Assembly (NCBI RefSeq): GCF_029227915.1
Contig: NC_079877.1
Location: 34,871,851-34,935,850 of the forward strand
DNA from: Hydractinia symbiolongicarpus
Taxonomy: Eukaryota; Cnidaria; Hydrozoa; Anthoathecata; Hydractiniidae
Direction: 5' to 3'
Length of the DNA stretch: 64,000 bases
In this document: positions 1 through 10,480 of the stretch, in pieces
Numbering within the stretch: position 1 is the first letter of the stretch
Layout of the letters: each line of letters begins with the position of its first letter
Notes under the pieces: generated by a model
Database searches by the model: none
What the model was told of the DNA's origin: nothing
The model's input: only the letters and a program-made list of their open reading frames with translations
Translations under genes and position numbers: made by a program

Positions 1-327
1 TCGTTCGGGAAATGAGTTTACTCCCTGGGTACTTTTTTTGTATACTTTTGACTTTAGTCCGGGATTTACGGGAAATCGCAGGTTTTCGTTTGCCGGCGAT
101 TAAACTTCTTTTATTCAGCGTCTCATCAAAAATGAAAACATTTTTAAAAACTACAAGTCTCATGCGTTTTAGTGGTTAAAAAAAAAATTAAAATATCGTT
201 CGGGAAATGAGTTTACTCCCTGGGTACTTTCTTTGTATACTTTTGACTAAACGGGCCGAGTCCGGGACTTACGGAAAATCGCAGGTTTTCGTTTCCGGCG
301 ATTAAACTTCGTTTATTCAGCGTCCCA

Positions 328-349
328 TCAAAAATGAAAACATTTTTGA
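328..349 (+). other. Inverted repeat in monomer 3' third (9-bp stem, 4-nt loop)
   Basis: TCAAAAATG is followed by AAAA and then CATTTTTGA, a perfect 9-bp dyad. It is present in monomers that read CATTTTTGAAAAC. In monomers reading CATTTTTAAAAAC the perfect stem is 7 bp. The 181-bp monomers lose most of the right arm. It could be a protein-binding dyad or a short cruciform, but no function can be shown from sequence. Confidence 0.8.
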
Positions 350-397
350 AAACTACAAGTCTCATGCGTTTTAGTGGTGAAAAAATAATATAAAAAA

Positions 398-600
398 TCG
401 TTCGGGAAATGAGTTTACTCCCTGGGTACTTTCTTTGTATACTTTTGACTATACGGGCCGAGTCCGGGGTTTACGGGAAATGGCGGGTTTTCGTTTGCCG
501 GCGATTAAACTCCATTTATTCAGCGTCTCATCAAAAATGAAAACATTTTTAAAAACTACAAGTCTCATGGGCTTTAGTTGTGAAATAATAATTTAAAAAA
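398..600 (+). repeat. Reference type A monomer (203 bp)
   Basis: This is a complete monomer of the commonest subfamily. Diagnostic blocks are TTTACTCCCTGGG, TACTTTTGACTATACGGG, CCGAGTCCGGGG, AAATGGCGGG and CTCCATTTATTCAGCG, then TTTTTAAAAAC and a GGGCTTTAG tail. Other A variants carry GAGTCTGGG, GAGTTCGGG or GAGCCGGG, AATCGCAGG, CTTCTTTTATTCAG and GCGTTTTAG. Two common A variants (a 201-bp form with GAGCCGGG and TTTCCGGCG, and one with GCATAC in place of GTATAC) sit at fixed places inside HORs. The array phase (start at TCGTTC) is arbitrary. Confidence 0.95.
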
Positions 601-781
601 TCGTTCGGGAAATGAGTTTACTTCCTGGGTACTTTCTTTGCATACTTTTGACTATACGGGCCGAGTCTGGGATTTACGGGAAATCGCAGGTTTTCGTTTG
701 CCACCGATTAAACTTCTTTTATTCAGCGTCTTATCGAAAATGAAAACATGGGCTTTAGTGGTTAAATAATAAATTAAAAAA
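601..781 (+). repeat. Short 181-bp monomer with 22-bp deletion
   Basis: The monomer runs GAAAACAT directly into GGGCTTTAG. Compared with a full A monomer it lacks 22 bp between two CAT triplets, so one CAT remains at the join. The same join is found at many places, including 1990-2169, 2770-2950, 3145-3325, 11161-11341, 17561-17741, 18341-18521, 31000-31180, 32184-32364, 34552, 35738, 38345 and 48402. It is normally followed by the 193-195-bp monomer, so the pair spread as a unit. Confidence 0.92.
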
Positions 782-975
782 TCGTTCGGGAAATGAGTTT
801 ACTCCCTGGGTACTTTTTTTGTATACTTTTAACTTTAGTCCGGGATTTACGGAAATCGCAGGTTTTCGTTTGCCGGCGATTAAACTTCTTTTATTCAGCG
901 TCTCATCAAAAATGAAAACATTTTTGAAAACTACAAGTCTCATGCGTTTTAGTGGTGAAAAAATAATATAAAAAA
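782..975 (+). repeat. Short 193-195-bp monomer lacking ATACGGGC block
   Basis: The sequence reads TTTTTTTGTATACTTTT followed by AACTTTAGTCCGGG (GACTTTAGTCCGGG in sister copies), where full monomers have GACTATACGGGCCGAGTCCGGG. About 8 bp are lost, including the first G-tract and the CENP-B-like CGGG. Copies follow nearly every 181-bp monomer (1, 2170, 2951, 3326, 4107, 17742, 18522, 19099, 19880, 31181, 32365, 38526 and others). Confidence 0.9.
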
Positions 976-2169
976 TCGTTCGGAAAATGAGTTTACTCCC
1001 TGGGTACTTTCTTTGTATACTTTTGACTATACGGGCCGAGTCTGGGGTTTACGGGAAATGGCGGGTTTTCGTTTGTCGGCGATTAAACTCCATTTATTCA
1101 GCGTCTCATCAAAAATGAAAACATTTTTAAAAACTACAAGTCTCATGGGCTTTAGTGGTGAAATAATAATTTAAAAAATCGTTCGGGAAATGAGTTTACT
1201 CCCTGGGTACTTTTTTTGTATACTTTGACTTTACAGGCCGAGTCCGGGATTTACGGGAAATCGCAGGTTTTCGTTTGCCGGCGATTAAACTTCTTTTATT
1301 CAGCGTCTCATCAAAAATGAAAACATTTTTGAAAACTACAAGTCTCATGCGTTTTAGTGGTGCAAAAGTAATTTAAAAAATCGTTCGGGAAATGAGCTAA
1401 CTCCCTGGGTACTTTCTTTGTATACATTCAACTACACGGGCCAAGCCCGGGTTTTAGGGGAAATCGCTGGTTTTCGTTTGCCGGCGATTAAACCTCTTTC
1501 ATTAAGCGTCTCATCAAAAATGAAAACATTTTTGAAAACTTCAAGTCTCATACATTTTAGTGGTTAAAAAATAATTTAAAAAATCGTTCGGGAAATGAGT
1601 TTACTCCCTGGGTACTTTCTTTGTATACTTTTGACTATACGGGCCGAGTTCGGGATTTACGGGAAATCGCGGGTTTTCGTTTCCGTCGATTAAACTTCTT
1701 TTATTCAGCGTCCCATCAAAAATGAAAACATTTTTGAAAACTACAAGTCTCATGCGTTTTAGTGGTGAAAAAATAATATAAAAAATCGTTCGGAAAATGA
1801 GTTTACTCCCTGGGTACTTTCTTTGTATACTTTTGACTATACAGGCCGAGTCTGGGGTTTACGGGAAATGGCGGGTTTTCGTTTGCCGGCGATTAAACTC
1901 CATTTATTCAGCGTCTCATCAAAAATGAAAACATTTTTAAAAACTACAAGTCTCATGGGCTTTAGTGGTGAAATAATAATTTAAAAAATCGTTCCGGAAA
2001 TGAGTTTACTCCCTGGGTACTTTCTTTGCATACTTTTGACTATACGGGCCGGGTCTGGGATTTGCGGGAAATTGCAGGTTTTCGTTTGCCGGCGATTAAA
2101 CTTCTTTTATTCAGCGTCTCATCAAAAATGAAAACATGGGCTTTAGTGGTTAAATAATAATTTAAAAAA

Positions 2170-3325
2170 TCGTTCGGGAAATGAGTTTACTCCCTGGGTA
2201 CTTTTTTTGTATACTTTTGACTTTAGTCCGGGATTTACGGGAAATCGCAGGTTTTCGTTTGCCGGCGATTAAACTTCTTTTATTCAGCGTCTCATCAAAA
2301 ATGAAAACATTTTTAAAAACTACAAGTCTCATGCGTTTTAGTGGTTAAAAAAAAATTTAAAATATCGTTCGGGAAATGAGTTTACTCCCTGGGTACTTTC
2401 TTTGTATACTTTTGACTAAACGGGCCGAGTCCGGGACTTACGGAAAATCGCAGGTTTTCGTTTCCGGCGATTAAACTTCGTTTATTCAGCGTCCCATCAA
2501 AAATGAAAACATTTTTGAAAACTACAAGTCTCATGCGTTTTAGTGGTGAAAAAATAATATAAAAAATCGTTCGGGAAATGAGTTTACTCCCTGGGTACTT
2601 TCTTTGTATACTTTTGACTATACGGGCCGAGTCCGGGGTTTACGGGAAATGGCGGGTTTTCGTTTGCCGGCGATTAAACTCCATTTATTCAGCGTCTCAT
2701 CAAAAATGAAAACATTTTTAAAAACTACAAGTCTCATGGGCTTTAGTTGTGAAATAATAATTCAAAAAATCGTTCGGGAAATGAGTTTACTTCCTGGGTA
2801 CTTTCTTTGCATACTTTTGACTATACGGGCCGAGTCTGGGATTTACGGGAAATCGCAGGTTTTCGTTTGCCACCGATTAAACTTCTTTTATTCAGCGTCT
2901 TATCGAAAATGAAAACATGGGCTTTAGTGGTTAAATAATAAATTAAAAAATCGTTCGGGAAATGAGTTTACTCCCTGGGTACTTTTTTTGTATACTTTTA
3001 ACTTTAGTCCGGGATTTACGGAAATCGCAGGTTTTCGTTTGCCGGCGATTAAACTTCTTTTATTCAGCGTCTCATCAAAAATGAAAACATTTTTGAAAAC
3101 TACAAGTCTCATGCGTTTTAGTGGTGAAAAAATAATATAAAAAATCGTTCGGAAAATGAGTTTACTCCCTGGGTACTTTCTTTGTATACTTTTGACTATA
3201 CGGGCCGAGTCTGGGGTTTACGGGAAATGGCGGGTTTTCGTTTGCCGGCGATTAAACTTCTTTTATTCAGCGTCTCATCAAAAATGAAAACATGGGCTTT
3301 AGTGGTTAAATAATAATTTAAAAAA
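2170..3325 (+). repeat. 6-mer HOR, 1156 bp
   Basis: Monomer lengths are 195, 202, 203, 181, 194 and 181 bp. The sixth monomer is a recombinant: its 5' half matches the monomer at 976 (GTCTGGGG, AAATGGCGGG), and its 3' half matches the 181-bp type at 1990. This shortens the 11-mer unit to six monomers. Homology to the next block runs from about 2079-3133 against 3235-4289. Confidence 0.9.
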
Positions 3326-4228
3326 TCGTTCGGGAAATGAGTTTACTCCCTGGGTACTTTTTTTGTATACTTTTGACTTTAGTCCGGGATTTACGGGAAA
3401 TCGCAGGTTTTCGTTTGCCGGCGATTAAACTTCTTTTATTCAGCGTCTCATCAAAAATGAAAACATTTTTAAAAACTACAAGTCTCATGCGTTTTAGTGG
3501 TTAAAAAATAATTTAAAATATCGTTCGGGAAATGAGTTTACTCCCTGGGTACTTTCTTTGTATACTTTTGACTAAACAGGCCGAGTCCGGGACTTACGGA
3601 AAATCGCAGGTTTTCGTTTCCAGCGATTAAACTTCGTTTATTCAGCGTCCCATCAAAAATGAAAACATTTTTGAAAACTACAAGTCTCATGCGTTTTAGT
3701 GGTGAAAAAATAATATAAAAAATCGTTCGGGAAATGAGTTTACTCCCTGGGTACTTTCTTTGTATACTTTTGACTATACGGGCCGAGTCCGAGGTTTACG
3801 GGAAATGGCGGGTTTTCGTTTGCCGGCGATTAAACTCCATTTATTCAGCGTCTCATCAAAAATGAAAACATTTTTAAAAACTACAAGTCTCATGGGCTTT
3901 AGTTGTGAAATAATATTTTAAAAAATCGTTCGGGAAATGAGTTTACTCCCTGGGTACTTTCTTTGCATACTTTTGACTATACGGGCCGAGTCTGGGATTT
4001 ACGGGAAATCGCAGGTTTTCGTTTGCCACCGATTAAACTTCTTTTATTCAGCGTCTTATCGAAAATGAAAACATGGGCTTTAGTGGTTAAATAATAAATT
4101 AAAAAATCGTTCGGGAAATGAGTTTACTCCCTGGGTACTTTTTTTGTATACTTTTAACTTTAGTCCGGGATTTACGGAAATCGCAGTTTTTCGTTTGCCG
4201 GCGATTAAACTTCTTTTATTCAGCGTCT
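3326..4228 (+). repeat. Third, partial copy of the 6-mer HOR
   Basis: This block repeats 2170-3072 at an offset of 1156 bp with a few private changes, for example AATCGCAGTTTTTCG near 4180, where other copies have GCAGGTTTTCG, and CTACAGG near 4256 for CTACAAG. It is interrupted on the right by the 3126-bp duplication unit. Confidence 0.88.
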
Positions 4229-5103
4229 CATCAAAAATGAAAACATTTTTGAAAACTACAGGTCTCATGCGTTTTAGTGGTGAAAAAATAATTTAAAAAA
4301 TCGTTCGGGAAATGAGTTTACTCCCTGGGTACTTTCTTTTTAACTATACGGGCTGAGTCCGGGGTTTACGGGAAATGGCGGGTTTTCGTTTGCCGGCGAT
4401 TAAACTCCTTTTATTCAGCGTCTCATGAAAAATGAAAAACATTTTTAAAAACTACAAGTCTCATGGGCTTTAGTGGTGAAATAATAATTTAAAAAATCGT
4501 TTTGGAAATGAGTTTACTCACAGGGTACTTTCTTTGTATACATTCGACTATACGGGACAAGCCCGGGATTTACGGGAAATCGCGGGTTTTCGTTTGCCGG
4601 CGATTAAACCTCTTTCATTAAGCGTCTCATTAAATATGAAAACATTTTTGAAAACTACAAGTCTCATTCGTTCTAGTGGTGCAGAAATAATTTGAAAAAT
4701 CGTTCGGGAAATGAGTTTACTCCCTGGGTACTTTCTTTGTATACTTTTGAATATACGGACCGAGTCCGGGAGTTACAGGAAGTTGCAGGTTTTCGTTTGC
4801 CGGCGATTAAACTTCTTTTATTCAGCGTCTCATCGAAAATGAAAACATTTTTAAAAACTACAAGTCTCATGGGTTTAGTGGTGAAATAATAATTTAAAAA
4901 ATCGTTCGGGAAATGAGTTTACTCCCTGGGTACTTTTTTTGTATACTTTTACTTTACAGGCCGAGTCCGGGATTTACGGGAAATCGCAGGTTTTCCTTTG
5001 CCGGCGATTAAACTTCTTTTATTCAGCGTCTCATCAAAAATGAAAATATTTTTGAAAACTACAAGTCTCATGCGTTTTAGAGGTGCAAAAGTAATTTAAA
5101 AAA

Positions 5104-5408
5104 TCGTTCGGGAAATGAGTTTACTCCCTGGGTACTTTCTTTGTATACTTTTGACTATACGGGCCGAGTCCGGGGTTTACGGGAAATAGCGGGTTTTCGT
5201 TTGCCGGCGATTAAACTCCATTTTACTCACAGGGTACTTTCTTTGTATACATTCGACTATACGGAACAAGCCCGGGATTTACAGGAAATCGCGGGTTTTC
5301 GTTTGCCGGCGATTAAACTTCTTTTATTCAGCGTCTCATCAAAAATGAAAACATTTTTGAAAACTACAAGTCTTATGCGTTTTAGTGGTGAAAAAATAAT
5401 TTAAAAAA
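5104..5408 (+). repeat. Chimeric 1.5-mer, 305 bp
   Basis: A type A monomer runs to ATTAAACTCCATTTTA and there switches to TTTACTCACAGGG of a B monomer, with a shared TTTA at the join (about 5219-5225). The unit keeps a 5' two-thirds of A plus most of B. The same join occurs near 7036-7042, 8345-8351, 10162-10168 and 16559-16565. The 8348 and 16562 copies arose by the 3126- and 11341-bp duplications. The copy near 7039 is a second version with changes such as TTTACAGCAAATCGC. Confidence 0.88.
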
Positions 5409-5703
5409 TCGCTCTTGAAATGAGTTTACTCACAGGGTAATTTCTTTGTATACATTTGACTATACGGGCCAAGCCCGGGATATGTGGGAAATCGCGGGTT
5501 TTCGTTTGCCGGCGATTAAACCTCTTTCATTAAGCGTCTCATCAAAAATGAGTTCATCAAAAATGAGTTCGGGATTTACGGGAAATCGCGGGTTTTCGTT
5601 TCCGTCGATTAAACTTCTTTTATTCAGCGTCCCATCAAGAATGAAAACATTTTTGAAAACTACAAGTCTCATGCGTTTTAGTGGTGAAAAAATAATATAA
5701 AAA
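5409..5703 (+). repeat. 295-bp composite monomer with internal 15-bp duplication
   Basis: The first 142 bp are a B-like monomer starting TCGCTCTTG. At CATCAAAAATGAGTT the sequence is duplicated once (15-bp unit) and then jumps into TCGGGATTTACGGG, the middle of another monomer of the GAGTTCGGG type. The rest follows that monomer to its tail. An identical copy lies at 8535-8829. The corresponding position in the 11.3-kb duplicate (16892) has no such join, so the event may postdate that copy or the copy may end there. Confidence 0.88.
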
Positions 5704-7354
5704 ATCGTTCGGAAAATGAGTTTACTCCCTGGGTACTTTCTTTGTATACATTCAACTACACGGGCCAAGCCCGGGTTTTAGGGGAAATCGCTGGTTTTCG
5801 TTTGCCGGCGATTAAACCTCTTTCATTAAGCGTCTCATCAAAAATGAAAACATTTTTGAAAACTTCAAGTCTCATACGTTTTAGTGGTTAAAAAATAATT
5901 TAAAAAATCGTTCGGGAAATGAGTTTACTCCCGGGGTACTTTCTTTGTATACTTTTGACTATACGGGCCGAGTTCGGGATTTACGGGAAATCGCGGGTTT
6001 TCGTTTCCGTCGATTAAACTTCTTTTATTCAGCGTCCCATCAAAAATGAAAACATTTTGGAAAACTACAAGTCTCATGCGTTTTAGTGGTGAAAAAATAA
6101 TATAAAAAATCGTTCGGAAAATGAGTTTACTCCCTGGGTACTTTCTTTGTATACTTTTGACTATACAGGCCGAGTCTGGGGTTTACGGGAAATGGCGGGT
6201 TTTCGTTTGACGGCGATTAAACTCCATTTATTCAGCGTCTCATCAAAAATGAAAACATTTTTAAAAACTACAAGTCTCATTGGCTTTAGTGGTGAAATAA
6301 TAATTTAAAAAATCGTTCTAGAAATTAGTTTACTCACAGGGTACTTTCTTTGTATACATTCGACTATACGGAACAAGCCCGGGATTTACGGGAAATCGCG
6401 GATTTTCGTTTGCCGGCGATTAAACCTCTTTCATTAAGCGTCTCATTAAAAATGAAAACATTTTTGAAAACTACAAGTCTCATTCGTTCTAGTGGTGAAG
6501 AAATAATTTGAAAAATCGTTCGGGAAATGAGTTTACTCCCTAGGTACTTTCTTTGTATACTTTTGAATATACGGACCGAGTCCGGGAGTTACGGGAAGTT
6601 GCGGGTTTTCGTTTGCCGGCGATTAAACTTCTTTTATTCAGCGTCTCATCGAAAGTGAAAACATTTTTAAAAACTACAAGTCTCATGGGCTTTAGTGGTG
6701 AAATAATAATTTAAAAAATCGTTCGGGAAATGATTTTATTCCCTGGGTACTTTTATTGTATACTTTGACTTTACAGGCCGAGTCCGAGATTTACGGGAAA
6801 TCGCAGGTTTTCGTTTGCCGGCGATTAAACTTCTTTTATTCAGCGTCTCATCAAAAATGAAAACATTTTTAAAAACTACAAGTCTCATGCGTTTTAGTGG
6901 TGCAAAAATAATTTAAAAAATCGTTCGGGAAATGAGTTTACTCCCTGGGTACTTTCTTTGTATACTTTTGACTATACGGGCCGAGTCCGGGGTTTACGGG
7001 AAATAGCGGGTTTTCGTTTGCCGGCGATTAAACTCCATTTTACTCACAGGGTACTTTCTTTGTATACATTCGACTATACGGAACAAGCCCGGGATTTACA
7101 GCAAATCGCGGTTTTCGTTTGCCGGCGATTTAACTTCTTTTATTCAGCGTCTCATCAAAAATGAAAACATTTTTGAAAACTTCAAGTCTCATGCGTTTTA
7201 GTGGTGAAAAAAAAATTTAAAAAATCGTTCGGGAAATGAGTTTACTCCCTGGGTACTTTCTTTGTATACTTTTAACTATACGGGCCGAGTTCGGGATTTA
7301 CGGGAAATCGCGGGTTTTCGTTTCCGTCGATTAAACTTCTTTTATTCAGCGTCC

Positions 7355-10300
7355 CATCAAAAATGAAAACATTTTTGAAAACTACAGGTCTCATGCGTTT
7401 TAGTGGTGAAAAAATAATTTAAAAAATCGTTCGGGAAATGAGTTTACTCCCTGTGTACTTTCTTTTTAACTATACGGGCTGAGTCCGGGGTTTACGGGAA
7501 ATGGCGGGTTTTCGTTTGCCGGCGATTAAACTCCTTTTATTCAGCGTCTCATGAAAAATGAAAAACATTTTTAAAAACTACAAGTCTCATGGGCTTTAGT
7601 GGTGAAATAATAATTTAAAAAATCGTTTTGGAAATGAGTTTACTCACAGGGTACTTTCTTTGTATACATTCGACTATACGGGACAAGCCCGGGATTTACG
7701 GGAAATCGCGGGTTTTCGTTTGCCGGCGATTAAACCTCTTTCATTAAGCGTCTCATTAAATATGAAAACATTTTTGAAAACTACAAGTCTCATTCGTTCT
7801 AGTGGTGCAGAAATAATTTGAAAAATCGTTCGGGAAATGAGTTTACTCCCTGGGTACTTTCTTTGTATACTTTTGAATATACGGACCGAGTCCGGGAGTT
7901 ACAGGAAGTTGCAGGTTTTCGTTTGCCGGCGATTAAACTTCTTTTATTCAGCGTCTCATCGAAAATGAAAACATTTTTAAAAACTACAAGTCTCATGGGT
8001 TTAGTGGTGAAATAATAATTTAAAAAATCGTTCGGGAAATGAGTTTACTCCCTGGGTACTTTTTTTGTATACTTTTACTTTACAGGCCGAGTCCGGGATT
8101 TACGGGAAATCGCAGGTTTTCCTTTGCCGGCGATTAAACTTCTTTTATTCAGCGTCTCATCAAAAATGAAAATATTTTTGAAAACTACAAGTCTCATGCG
8201 TTTTAGAGGTGCAAAAGTAATTTAAAAAATCGTTCGGGAAATGAGTTTACTCCCTGGGTACTTTCTTTGTATACTTTTGACTATACGGGCCGAGTCCGGG
8301 GTTTACGGGAAATAGCGGGTTTTCGTTTGCCGGCGATTAAACTCCATTTTACTCACAGGGTACTTTCTTTGTATACATTCGACTATACGGAACAAGCCCG
8401 GGATTTACAGGAAATCGCGGGTTTTCGTTTGCCGGCGATTAAACTTCTTTTATTCAGCGTCTCATCAAAAATGAAAACATTTTTGAAAACTACAAGTCTT
8501 ATGCGTTTTAGTGGTGAAAAAATAATTTAAAAAATCGCTCTTGAAATGAGTTTACTCACAGGGTAATTTCTTTGTATACATTTGACTATACGGGCCAAGC
8601 CCGGGATATGTGGGAAATCGCGGGTTTTCGTTTGCCGGCGATTAAACCTCTTTCATTAAGCGTCTCATCAAAAATGAGTTCATCAAAAATGAGTTCGGGA
8701 TTTACGGGAAATCGCGGGTTTTCGTTTCCGTCGATTAAACTTCTTTTATTCAGCGTCCCATCAAGAATGAAAACATTTTTGAAAACTACAAGTCTCATGC
8801 GTTTTAGTGGTGAAAAAATAATATAAAAAATCGTTCGGAAAATGAGTTTACTCCCTGGGTACTTTCTTTGTATACATTCAACTACACGGGCCAAGCCCGG
8901 GTTTTAGGGGAAATCGCTGGTTTTCGTTTGCCGGCGATTAAACCTCTTTCATTAAGCGTCTCATCAAAAATGAAAACATTTTTGAAAACTTCAAGTCTCA
9001 TACGTTTTAGTGGTTAAAAAATAATTTAAAAAATCGTTCGGGAAATGAGTTTACTCCCGGGGTACTTTCTTTGTATACTTTTGACTATACGGGCCGAGTT
9101 CGGGATTTACGGGAAATCGCGGGTTTTCGTTTCCGTCGATTAAACTTCTTTTATTCAGCGTCCCATCAAAAATGAAAACATTTTGGAAAACTACAAGTCT
9201 CATGCGTTTTAGTGGTGAAAAAATAATATAAAAAATCGTTCGGAAAATGAGTTTACTCCCTGGGTACTTTCTTTGTATACTTTTGACTATACAGGCCGAG
9301 TCTGGGGTTTACGGGAAATGGCGGGTTTTCGTTTGACGGCGATTAAACTCCATTTATTCAGCGTCTCATCAAAAATGAAAACATTTTTAAAAACTACAAG
9401 TCTCATTGGCTTTAGTGGTGAAATAATAATTTAAAAAATCGTTCTAGAAATTAGTTTACTCACAGGGTACTTTCTTTGTATACATTCGACTATACGGAAC
9501 AAGCCCGGGATTTACGGGAAATCGCGGATTTTCGTTTGCCGGCGATTAAACCTCTTTCATTAAGCGTCTCATTAAAAATGAAAACATTTTTGAAAACTAC
9601 AAGTCTCATTCGTTCTAGTGGTGAAGAAATAATTTGAAAAATCGTTCGGGAAATGAGTTTACTCCCTAGGTACTTTCTTTGTATACTTTTGAATATACGG
9701 ACCGAGTCCGGGAGTTACGGGAAGTTGCGGGTTTTCGTTTGCCGGCGATTAAACTTCTTTTATTCAGCGTCTCATCGAAAGTGAAAACATTTTTAAAAAC
9801 TACAAGTCTCATGGGCTTTAGTGGTGAAATAATAATTTAAAAAATCGTTCGGGAAATGATTTTATTCCCTGGGTACTTTTATTGTATACTTTGACTTTAC
9901 AGGCCGAGTCCGAGATTTACGGGAAATCGCAGGTTTTCGTTTGCCGGCGATTAAACTTCTTTTATTCAGCGTCTCATCAAAAATGAAAACATTTTTAAAA
10001 ACTACAAGTCTCATGCGTTTTAGTGGTGCAAAAATAATTTAAAAAATCGTTCGGGAAATGAGTTTACTCCCTGGGTACTTTCTTTGTATACTTTTGACTA
10101 TACGGGCCGAGTCCGGGGTTTACGGGAAATAGCGGGTTTTCGTTTGCCGGCGATTAAACTCCATTTTACTCACAGGGTACTTTCTTTGTATACATTCGAC
10201 TATACGGAACAAGCCCGGGATTTACAGCAAATCGCGGTTTTCGTTTGCCGGCGATTTAACTTCTTTTATTCAGCGTCTCATCAAAAATGAAAACATTTTT

Positions 10301-10480
10301 GAAAACTTCAAGTCTCATGCGTTTTAGTGGTGAAAAAAAAATTTAAAAAATCGTTCGGGAAATGAGTTTACTCCCTGGGTACTTTCTTTGTATACTTTTA
10401 ACTATACGGGCCGAGTTCGGGATTTACGGGAAATCGCGGGTTTTCGTTTCCGTCGATTAAACTTCTTTTATTCAGCGTCC
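7355..10480 (+). repeat. 3126-bp tandem duplication, copy 2
   Basis: This is collinear with 4229-7354, including rare private features: the CTTTCTTTTTAACTATACGG deletion near 7461, the CCATTTTACTCAC joins near 8348 and 10165, and the doubled CATCAAAAATGAGTT at about 8670-8695. Homology to the next unit stops at 10513 (CTACAAG here, CTACAGG at 7387). Near-identity implies a recent event or an assembly duplication. Confidence 0.93.

Larger units (their letters stand above)
1..2169 (+). repeat. HOR copy 1, 11 monomers (2169 bp)
   Basis: Monomers start at 1, 196, 398, 601, 782, 976, 1179, 1380, 1584, 1787 and 1990. Positions 1-1075 recur at 2170-3244 with only scattered substitutions (for example TTTAAAAAA near 593 against TTCAAAAAA). 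The extra monomers after 1076 include a type C copy near 1380. The unit begins at the window edge, so its true left limit is not visible. Confidence 0.9.
4229..7354 (+). repeat. 3126-bp tandem duplication, copy 1
   Basis: Position 4229 onward matches 7355 onward at a constant offset of 3126 bp. The left break is set by GTCTCATC at 4228 against GTCCCATC at 7354. The right end is ambiguous by about 32 bp because both flanking monomers share the stretch up to CTACA at 7386. One clear difference is G at 4328 against T at 7454. The unit holds A, B and C monomers, two chimeric 1.5-mers and the 295-bp composite. Confidence 0.93.

Noticed and set aside
196-260. Bacterial-type promoter around GTATAC and TTGACT
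   Set aside because: The spacing and order do not fit a -35/-10 pair, and the context is a eukaryotic-style satellite with no downstream gene.
2604-2912. Plus-strand ORFs of 61-102 codons (MYTFDYTGRV and MRLLPGYFLC types), dozens of copies
   Set aside because: They begin at ATG or GTATAC-adjacent triplets inside the monomer and occur on both strands at the repeat period. Length depends only on whether a monomer is 201, 202 or 203 bp.
4542-4552. RNA polymerase III B-box (GTTCGANNCC) at CATTCGACTAT
   Set aside because: Only TTCGA matches; the required flanking G and CC are absent, and no A-box or tRNA-like fold is seen at the right distance.
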